NCBI RefSeq assembly: GCF_013408335.1
Contig: NZ_JACBZR010000001.1
Coordinates: 4,751,501 to 4,815,500 of the forward strand
DNA from: Nocardioides panzhihuensis
GTDB taxonomy: Bacteria > Actinomycetota > Actinomycetes > Propionibacteriales > Nocardioidaceae
DNA length: 64,000 bases
Reading direction: 5' to 3'
Part shown: piece by piece, positions 63,482 to 64,000 of the stretch
How the letters are laid out: each line of letters opens with the position of its first letter
How positions within the stretch are numbered: the stretch's first letter is position 1
Notes under the pieces: model-generated
Told to the model about the DNA's origin: nothing
Databases searched by the model: none
What the model saw: only the letters and a program-made list of their open reading frames with translations
Position numbers and translations under genes: made by a program

Positions 63482-64000
63482 TCAGTGCTTGTCGAAGAAG
63501 GCCTCGACGACCCGCTCGGTCGCCTTGCCGTCCTGGGTGTACTGGTACTTGGCGTTGAACGCGGCGATCCGGTCTCGATACCGGCCCTCGAGCCGGTCCA
63601 GGTCGGACAGGGCCGCGACGACCTCCTCGGCAGTGTCGAGCATCGGCCCGGGCGCGGTGTCGGCGTAGTCGTAGAGGAACCCGCGGATGCCGCCGGTGTA
63701 GTCGGACAGGTCGGGCACCAGGAACACCATCGGTCGCCCGGTGAGAGCGAAGTCGAAGCGCAGGCTGGAGTAGTCGAGCACCGCCGCGTCGGAGGCCAGG
63801 ATCAGGTCGTTGATCTCCGGGTAGTCGGTGACGTCGATGATCCGGGCGGTGCGCTCGCTGCGCTCGCTCCCCTTCGAGTTGAACCGGTGGCCACGCAGGA
63901 GGATGACGTAGTCGTCCCCCAGCGCCTCGCTGGCCGCGACCACGTCGAGGTGCTCGACCATCTTCGCCGAGCGGTAGTTGAGCGCCAGGTGGTCCCGCCA
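63482..64000 (-). CDS. CDP-glycerol glycerophosphotransferase (TagF/TagB-like), C-terminal part
   Basis: The 173 codons in the window are the end of a teichoic acid polymerase or primase; the N-terminal part lies beyond the right edge. Family features are WRDHLALNYRSAKMV, VILLRGHRFNS with the conserved His, IIDVTDYPEINDLILASD and LDYSSLRFDFALTGRPMVFL, including the D-S-S-x-x-F-D motif that handles CDP-glycerol. The stretch GSERSERTA replaces the usual residues after RGHxFN and is encoded by a short tandem repeat (63848-63868). It confirms a glycerol-phosphate type polymer near the CDP-ribitol fusion gene. Confidence 0.92.
   Translation of the reverse strand, partial: WRDHLALNYRSAKMVEHLDVVAASEALGDDYVILLRGHRFNSKGSERSERTARIIDVTDYPEINDLILASDAAVLDYSSLRFDFALTGRPMVFLVPDLSDYTGGIRGFLYDYADTAPGPMLDTAEEVVAALSDLDRLEGRYRDRIAAFNAKYQYTQDGKATERVVEAFFDKH

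Overview
The window is very GC-rich DNA from an actinobacterium, most likely a Nocardioides-like member of the Propionibacteriales. This rests on gene content and codon use, because no rRNA is present. Supporting markers are Lsr2, ClpC, RadA next to DisA, a uroporphyrinogen-III synthase fused to a winged-helix domain, a Rossmann(DUF2520)-panC-panD-nadB-nadC-coaX-lsr2-clpC order, and a cell-wall polymer cluster of the teichoic acid type.

Layout. 1-7401 (minus): recC-recB-recD, overlapping genes of the RecBCD nuclease/helicase, with recD cut by the left edge. 7420-12072: an accessory patch of locally lower GC with a secreted Cys-rich protein, three tandem paralogous lipoproteins (one frameshifted), and on the plus strand a small helical protein plus a long PPE-like protein with a Gly/Ala/Arg-rich tail, both resembling type VII secretion substrates. 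12171-14596: a RidA-family gene divergent from a WYL regulator, and two small membrane proteins. 14777-18596: PEP carboxykinase, a VTT-domain membrane protein and an ArgJ-family enzyme. 18757-27789 (minus): an assimilatory nitrate/nitrite unit (nitrate reductase, NAD/FAD electron-transfer protein, NirB, NirD) followed by a membrane protein, a HemD-regulator fusion and a sirohydrochlorin chelatase. The last two supply the siroheme route needed by NirB. 28070-40796: an ABC-2 exporter, a membrane acyltransferase-like protein, two MFS transporters, a TIM-barrel isomerase next to a Ppx/GppA phosphatase, a Cys-rich protein, a glyoxalase-like protein followed by a methyltransferase, an M15 peptidase, and a ferredoxin-reductase-like flavoprotein with a LacI regulator. 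40939-45274: radA, disA, a membrane-anchored protein and mutY. 45392-54429 (minus): clpC, lsr2, coaX, nadC, nadB, panD, panC and a DUF2520 Rossmann protein, covering NAD and CoA precursor synthesis. 54748-64000: wall glycopolymer genes, namely a cytidylyltransferase-SDR fusion (CDP-ribitol type), an acyltransferase, a double methyltransferase, a TagE-like glycosyltransferase, a pyruvyltransferase-GT8 fusion and the C-terminal end of a TagF-like polymerase.

The most unusual non-gene signal is a set of palindromic repeats: a 47-bp cloverleaf-forming element in two intergenic copies, a nested palindrome array in two copies at gene 3' ends, and a short motif (GGTCTCGACAAGCTCG) that has also entered coding sequence in recC and twice in nirB. 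A separate 67-bp perfect palindrome sits inside the 5' end of the nitrate-reductase electron-transfer gene. Other points of note are a probable CTG start coupled to an upstream stop codon, a GT8 domain that has lost its DxD motif, and a CoaX with altered phosphate-binding motifs.
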